DNA from: Liolophura sinensis
Lineage: Eukaryota > Mollusca > Polyplacophora > Chitonida > Chitonidae
Reading direction: 5' to 3'
DNA: 64,000 nucleotides
Assembly (NCBI RefSeq): GCF_032854445.1
Contig: NC_088295.1
Coordinates: forward strand, 37,247,385 to 37,311,384
Positions within the stretch are counted from its first letter, which is position 1, and each line of letters begins with the position of its first letter. The translations under genes and the position numbers were made by a program. This document shows, one piece after another, positions 38,201 through 47,200 of this stretch. Under the pieces are notes generated by a model. It was not told the DNA's origin. It did not search any database and worked only from the letters and a program-made list of their open reading frames with translations.

Positions 38201-41200
38201 ATACATCACTTATGTGGTGTTCACTATTGAAGTCGGATAAGGCCATCGTCGAACCATCGTGCCATCGCTTTGTGCCATCGTGCCATAGCTTCGCATCATT
38301 GTAGCATCGCTTCGTGCCATCGTGCCATAGCTTCGCATCATTGTAGCATCGCTTCGTGCCATCGCCAGGCGATTGTACGACGATGGCCTTATCCGGCTTC
38401 CTCAGTCAAATCCAACATCAGTGGTAGCGTGGAAGTCTAGAATGTTCTACTGTACGATGTGACTTGTCAGAAATTTTGGACAACTATATCTGATTACATT
38501 TATTATATCTGGGCCTCCGCGAAAAGTTACACAAAAACTTATTTAGAATATACGGGCGATGGAAAAAAATTGAGGTGCGGAACGTTTGTGAACTTTTGAA
38601 GTTCCTGAAGGAAAGCGACGTCATTTGTGTATCCCGAACATGGCGAGACATGTTATTACTAAACTAATGTATACACAGACAGTTATGGATCTTCCAGTAT
38701 TCAACCTACTGTTATGTCCAACGCCTCGCTGTTCCTGAGCAAATCGACCTGTAATTTACCCTGTCCAGCAGCGTTAAGCTTGATTTCTTGCACATCTGAC
38801 CTTATCACGCGCTGACCGTCCCTCTCCTCCGTTTTAACCTTTACAGGTAAGTCGCTGACTACTCCTCCGCCAAAATACCGCGCATCAATCTGCAAAACAG
38901 GGCATCTTTGTACTTTTTAATGCTCATTTTGTAATATTATACAGAATTTGCTTGAAAGGATGGTAACTCAAATTGCTGTACATGTTTTTATTAGAACAAC
39001 AATATCAATAGTTTTCTATAACAGCAGAGAGCAATGTAGTTTCAGACAGTTTAGTAATTTAGTAATTTAGAATCTTCATTTATTAGGGGACATGTTTTAT
39101 TTGTGTGCATATGTTTCTTGTAAATTAAAAAAAAATTCCCAACTATTTCAATACTGAATTATTACTATTTTTGAGTCTACACCATTTGGAGGTTTAAGAA
39201 GCCATATAAATGCAAGGAGTCCTTAGTCTCTCTGTCGTGTGATATTGTCAACATATCCTGCATTTAGTTTGAAAGTTTTCGAGAAAAAGTATAGCACAAA
39301 TAAATTGATATCATTTAAGTTCAACTGTTGAAAAGATTGTATAGTTATGGAGCGTGACATACTCTGACGTTGTAGAAGAGACCAGGTTTCATGTAGCTGG
39401 ATGATCTGGTGAGCGAGAGGACAAATGGTGAGCGGACAAATACACAGGAACGGTCTTCTTCCGTCTCTGTTTGGAAAGTGGCGCGTTCGGTGACGTCAGC
39501 GCGCATCACCAATCTTCCCCCGTCCGGATGGCCGTCCACTCCCAGTGGTTGTAGCAGATCGTCAATTTTCAAATTAAAGTGTGCCTCTCCCTCTTCAAGC
39601 TGAAGAAATGAATGTCCGAAAGTCAAAAATAGTCAAAGAAAAACAAAACAAAACAAAACAAAAAAAACCAATCAAAACACAACAACAACAAAAAGCCGGA
39701 AAGATACATACATAAAACGAAGAATCACATTAGCCTTAAAAACTTTTCTTAATTCGCCATTTAACAAAGAATATTACCAAACATAATTTATACTACCATA
39801 TGTATATATCAGCTGTTGTGTCGCCTACAACGGCATATTGCCTGAAGAATTTAGTTCGTATACAATCTTCACTGTTTAGTTTACTGAATCAGACCACTGA
39901 AAGTGGAGAGGGACTTACGTTTTTATTTAAGGTTCCAAGGAGTGGTGAGTTTTCCGAGAAAGTCTACAGAAATGGTAAGAACGACAAACCCCTTCACTGG
40001 CTTTCCGAATACATATCTGTAACAAAATGAATCCACCTGTAGGCCTACAACGTTTTGAGGAACGCTTTTGCAGGGCCCAGTTTCACAAAGGTGTCGTACA
40101 TTTACGATAATCGCACATATAAGACAACGGTACGGTAATAGTGAAGCACAAAATATCGCATAACAAATGTACGATAAAAATGTTGTACGCCGCTTTGTGA
40201 AACTGGCCCCTGTACCTTACTTTGACTACATTTTTGGCAAATATTACTGAGTGGTAGTATTAGTTGAGAGTGCATAAAACCAAACTGACCATTAATATCA
40301 GTGGACATCAATGAAACCTAACGAATCTGTGTTAACAGTGACTGTTACTGGACTGAGAAGCAAACCGGCCCCACCCCCACCTGAGGGTGATCAGATGCTG
40401 GCTTAAGTTTAAAGCGAGATTTGAAACTCTAAACTTCACAATGTGAGTTCGTTGAGCAAAAGCTCATGTGCAAAATTACAGCTTTCAATTATGTTCCATA
40501 TTCATGTAGTAAGGCTCCAAAGTTTCAGCCGAATTTTCCAGGCGACAGCGTGTTTATATCCAGTCCCCGACCGCTCCCGATGACAGATTCGGGTCTATTC
40601 GAAAATGTGGTCTTGTGGTCATGAGACGCAATAGCTGTCAGTTAAAGTGCCGGTAGAAGAGAAAGGATATAGGAGAGAAAATGCGAGTGAGTCTGCGAGA
40701 AAGAAGAAGAGAAAACGCATGCAGGATAGAGAGAGGGATAAGTTGAGATTGAGAGAAGGAAGTATAGAAAAGAGAGAAGGAAATATTAAATGCACTTAAA
40801 ACTGAAATTTCCCAGTAAGCCCAAAAGTTTTTCTTCAACACATAAGTAAAAAATTACTCCAGTAAGTTGAGCATCAACGGCCCTGTCAGTGTCGCGATTT
40901 CCGATGACAGCAATCGTTTCCTCTGAGTTAAGTTGAATGCCTTACGTTAATTTCGTCTTATAATTACTTCTAATTGAAAACTATTGGTAAACGGACAATG
41001 CGGCAAGAGTATCTATCAATGGGATCTAGAACTTTCAGAAGACAGCTCTCCTGAGCGAAAGTCTTTAGGCTCCGCTCACCCCTGGAAATTCAGGCGATCG
41101 GGAAATTCCCTTGTCAAGACAAGTCGACAGTCGGCCGTGAAGGATGTAAACAAACGCCTTCTGATTTCGTTACCTGTTAATAGCCAGATCTCTAAACTGC

Positions 41201-44200
41201 GACAGCATATGGTTGAAAAGATCCGTCAAATAGGTCCAAATAAACGTTTCAAAACAAGTCAAGGGAAGTAATATTTTTCTCAACTTATCCCACTACCTCG
41301 CTTTAATTCAGTGTCTCAGTGAGTTCGACTGAAACTTTTTCCTATGCCTCAGATTACTTGACAATGATATTATAAATAACTACCGACATTCGTTGGTGTT
41401 TCAAGAGGCATCGTGAAGATATCACAAGTGTTCGATGTGAATATATCAAATGTTAAGCTGCATTAAGTAGACTGGTGTATGTAGATAACATAAAGACATT
41501 AGCTACTGCTGTTTGAATGCTGTAAGGTAGCATGTATGAAACAACAATGGACATATCTTACCTGGCTGTAACACTTCCCTGTAGTTCTTGCGTCTCGGGC
41601 AATATAAAGTTAGACAGATGAGGCTTAACTTTAACCTCAAACATTGGTAACACTGTAATAAAATTAATTTAATTGAAATTAAAGAGATAAGGAGATAAAA
41701 TACCAAAGAGTATGTGACATACCATTAAAATTTTTATTTCAAACTTATACATGCACTCTACATTAATTAAATCAAATGCATATGTGCTGTACGCATAAGT
41801 TAAGCAATACGAATAAGACCTGAGACCGAAAGTACATTGTTTGGTACACACAGAGGCATAAGAGTGGTAACATAGACTGTATCACCCGTGTTGATAATGA
41901 CTGTGTTTAGAGTGGTAGCATAATCTTTTCTATGACTTGGACAGTTCAAAAATACTGAAAATCTTCGCGTAAAAGACAAACCATAAAAAAGAACAAAAAT
42001 GTTTTAAAAGACAGCATAGTGTTTCAAAGGGAAAATTTAAATGAATTTTGATTCAGTTATGTCAGCAGGGCTTACATTTACATCTAACTTTCCGTGACCA
42101 AGCTTTCTCATGGAGGCCTCGTAACGAGTGATAGCACATACAGCTATGTAAGTAACGTTACAAGGGAGACAACAGTTGCCAGAAGTAACATACTACTTAC
42201 AATATTCTCTAATCTCGAACTGTACACTGTTGCTGGATTTGTTCTAAATGAAAATATGAAGATAATTAGTGAAAATAAAACGCCCGTGTGATAAATAACA
42301 AAAGAAATAAATGACAGAAAAATTCATAAACACGTGTGAATGGAACTGTCCATTATAATGCGAAGCAATAACAATTGGCAATGCCTTTTTCTTCTGTTTA
42401 AACAGTACAACCCGCGATGAATACAACCTTCATTATCAACCGTGTGTGACGAATTCCAAAATAAGTTTCAGTGATAAATAAACTTGTCACTCACATCCTT
42501 TCCGTATGACGCCCTGATAGTCCAGTTGCCGAATAATGGGCGATCTATGATATCATGTGTGTGGCTTATAAAGCCATTTTTCTGCCTGAATCCTCGCCTC
42601 TCAACGACAACCTCCTGAGGATTCTGGAAATGTAACAAAATGTGTAAGTTGAGGGCTATGGCTTCAGAGGTAACTTTCAGAAAAATTTCTTGTACTTTTT
42701 GGACCAGAAAAGTTACGAAAAGTCGATTTGCTAAGTTTTGTGAAAGTGTGCCGAGTTGACATATCTTCACAAACTTTTGTCCTAATGGTACTTGAATTTG
42801 ACTGAGGGATCAATACATACAACAGCTGTCCAGAAGATACCTTTCATTTAAAGCAACAATCACCAAAAAACCAACAATATCTTATTTATACACATATCAG
42901 CATAAGAAGGAAGAGATTACTTAACAGGCTTAGCTAAATTTAAATAAATTTTTATTTGTAACAGACGAAAACCAACTGAGACTAACGGCTGGCAAGCTTT
43001 CAAACCAGTAATATCACATTAGAATTCAATGTCGACATTTGCAAATTGCTGGTGGTATAAAATATAACCAGAAGAAGTTTGCTGAATATATACTCAGCCA
43101 TGAGATATGCTTACAAGGATTTCTAGACGAACGGGTATGTTCGTTAGCATAAGTTGTTGGTCGACAGGCAATACACGGATGTACACTAGAAAGAGAAAAT
43201 TGATCATAAACAATATTATTATTTTTAATCATTTCTTAAGCTATACTAATGCTGAAAATGTTAGCTGCTCTGTAAAGCAAAAAAAAAAGCTGTTCCAAGT
43301 TCCATCTGATATACGACTTCTTATGTACGTTTTTAGGAAGTAAAACGCCATGGAGAGTGCCAAAGGTTGTTTTGGGTATTCAAGTTAATTTCTCTGCGCG
43401 AGATCTCGAAATAAGCGAGACAGTATAACTGCACTTGCATTCCAACGGTTATTGTGGAAAAAATCTGTTCCAGTTAAAGTGGATTGAACATAATTTAATT
43501 AAGGATAATGGTTTTAGCTCAGGTTGACGGTGTTTTGGTCGTATGTAGTCACGATGGTCTGAGACGTGTATAGCCGTCAGTGTTGATGTCCACTGACCTG
43601 TTTGTCTTGGGCTGTATATCGGCTTGTCGGTCTGAATGAAAACATGGCCGCTTGATGGTTCAACAAGGAGAACAGACTCTTTTTTGAATTTAAACGTTGC
43701 ATCGTTGGACTGGACCACAAGGTACAGATACCGGGACTTCCCTTCCTCTATCACTTTCTCGTCCGATAAATCAGAGCTGGAAATCTTCAACTTGACTGTT
43801 TGAGGTTTGTCTGTAGAGAGGGAATAAGGTTATGTCTGATTTATTAAATATCCTTTTTCGTATGCCTGTTTTGTTTTTGTTTTTCTCTTATATTGTCATG
43901 ATCACTTATCCCCAATCCTAACCCTAACCCCTGCTGTTTCTAAAACATGAGATACCGCAGTTCATGATTATGAAAATGTCTTAATGACAAATCGATATAG
44001 AAGACTCCCCCATAAATGCCTTTACGCACTCGAATTTAGCAGTCGCCGAACCGGCCGCTACATTACATTAGGTCATTGGTATAAAGCTACTTCGTACTGT
44101 GGGTTCTATGCCGGTAAATAAACCCATATTCTCCTGTGTAAGTGAAATACTTTTCCGTTCTGTGCAAACGGCCTATAAAACCGTTAAGTAAATCTGACGT

Positions 44201-47200
44201 ACACCTAAGTATATATGCACAATAAAGATGAAATAATGTGAATGTCACTGACAGGTAACTTACATGGCTCCAAGCTAACCGTCTTTTCGGAATAGGTTTT
44301 TTTGCGGTGAGGATGGTCCTGTAGAAATACGGACACTTGTATCGGTTTTTCCAGTTTGAACGACACCAGCGACACTGTCTCTTCTGCATCAATTCGGAAA
44401 ACATTTGGACCAACTGCAAAAACAGTTGGGCTGGAAGACAAAAGGAAAGGGTATCATGCACTTGCAAGCTCAAAATTTCGCAAGTTACTACAACGGTTTT
44501 CCGATTATTGAAGTCATCATCATTCATGATATGCATGGTCCAAACAGAAATTGCCATTGGTCTCTTGCAATGCATGTGTAACATACATGAACGTTACCAG
44601 TTTCCACAAAACGCCAGTGCAAAGATAGGAATGAATAATTTGCTAAACACAGCTTATACAAGTAGACCAGAATTATACTTGAGCCGAAAAAGACTCCATA
44701 TTGCCTATAAGCTATATCTCATTACCGATTTATTGTTCCTTATTTTTGAGCTGACGATCTCCGCCTATGACCGGAATTTGGTTATATATTATCACTAGAT
44801 ACAGCCTATACCGTACATAAAGATCCAGATCCGTGGCATGCCACGAACACGATAAAGTTCATGTACTATGTAGACGAGCCTTCTCGTTAGATTTAATACG
44901 AACGTTTGATACAGTATGTATTTCTCTGCTTCACTCAGTTTTCTTTTCTTCGGTAATTTTGCCGTACACTAATAAAAAATGTATAGTTAATCGACTTAAT
45001 GCACCTTCACTTCACATTCACTTCGTCGTAATTCCTCAAAACTGTGTTTGCTTTGGTGGTAGATCAGTAACCACGATCATTTGTCTATATACTGAAGCTT
45101 AAGTTAATCATTGATCAAGGAGAATGTACAGATGGGAGACTGTAATGGTTTTGCATGGTTCATGTGAACTAGTGCCCTATGTGCCAAACTCAGGGGGTAG
45201 TGTAAAAGTTTTCCGTTAGCTGCCCCAAGTTTACTGTAAGCAAGTCAGTGTTAATGACGTAGTGGTAACGGCTAGAAGCCATTTTACTTCACTCCCTCCC
45301 CTCAAACACAATTTATGATTCCACTGGGGGGAAATAAGGATAATTTAATCTGACAGTTACTGGGCTAGAAAGAAAGTTTCTTTGGGCTTGTTTGTGGTAA
45401 CATATTCTAAACAATTTGAAGGAACTCGCTGTCTGTGATCATTGTATAAGTGCTGAAAACTTAGGACGCTCTTGAATGTATCCATAAATTTCCTAATTTT
45501 CCTAATATACACTCAGGAATTCATAAGTTTTTGATTTGACTTATTCAAAGACAAGTCTTAGTTGGTCATAACTATCCGCCTTTCTGTATGTACGTATGCT
45601 TGGGGTTTTACGTAGTACTTAACAATTTTTCAGTCATATGACGACGAGGAGTCGTTAGGTGTGTGCACCTATACTCTGTCTTCTTGTGGCAGGGCGAGTT
45701 CATGCCGCCTTGCTCTAACCTCTCAGTGCTAAGCGCCGAGTGGAGGCAGCAACAAGTAGCATCTTTTTTATGACCCGACACGGATTTGATCCCAGGTCTC
45801 CCGACTTCGCTCTAACCGTTAGGCCGCCGAAGCTGTCCGCCTTCCTGAGTTAACTGAGTTACTACTATAAAGTCCATGGCCAACTTCCACCTCCAAACCA
45901 TTCCCCACACAAGGCCAGATATACAAAAACGACCAGTTATTAAGAGGATTAAACGTAAATGCTATATTCTTTGTGGCATAATTTATTTGTGACCGCCGTG
46001 GTTGCAGTTGTAAATATGTATATATCCTCGAATGAATGAGGATCACTATATTAAGAGAGGGATGTCCAGCCGCTAACACCAGTCTGGGGGAAAACCAGGT
46101 ACGTTACACAGTTAACTGTGCGTCGAAAGATTGAGCAGAATATAAATATGTGTTATGAGAGTCAATTTTTATACCTGTAACTTGTGCACATACAGGATGT
46201 AAGCAAAATACAGGCACATTCACCCTTGCGGCCACGACAAACGTGTCACACAAGCTGATAGCAACATATTAAATACAGTCATTTTATAAGCGCACCCAAA
46301 ATCTGGTATAACCGAGAAAAATAACGACTGTACAGATAAATAACAGTACGTGAACATGTCAAACTATTTCCAACTGTAACTATATATTCCCAGCTGCAAA
46401 GCCGGCATTACACAAAGCTCAATCGCTTTGCCCTTTCACACCTAGAATTTGCTTCATTTAAGTCTAAACAAATAGGCTAATGTGATAGCATACTCCTGGG
46501 CGGTGCATGTACCGTCCCGTATTTGACATCTATGCGACCACCAGAACGAGCGCACTTTCAGTCGTCTTTCACACACATTGGATTGTTCAGCCTCAGCATT
46601 AACAGTGTTTACCTTTACAGAGGATACTGTTTTTTTTTTGTTTTTGTTTTTTGCTTACATTGGAGTAAGGGGAATGTGTATAGCTATTGAGTATTAAGAG
46701 AAACTAAAAGTGAGACAGACATCTAACATCTCTCACAGCCTTGAACGTATTGACCTTGGCATTGTTCAAGGTTTCCCCGTGCTAAGTCGAGGCAGTGAAC
46801 ATGGAGAGTGGAGACCGCGCTGTGAGGAGTGTGACTTAGCCTAGACGGACTCAGTTTGACTTAATCAGAGATTGAGCAATTAACCTTTGATAAATTAAAT
46901 AGGATAGCCAGAGGGAACTGGGGTGACCTTGGTAGGAGTTCGTGGAATGAGTAAACAGATCCTGCCCGAGTTACCCGTAACAGTTCCGGCATGTGTCAGT
47001 TAGCTCCACGCTTATCACATTACCGTTAATTGTGTTTCTATGAAGATAAAATGGGTTTGCGGATGCAGTCATTTTTTTAACATCCACCCAGATGCATTTG
47101 TTTTAGTAAAAATATCAGAGTCAATTCTGTTATCCATGAAATGGAATAATATATATCTCGTTCTTCGTGCTAGGAAATAATGGGAAGGTCGTGTAGCCTA

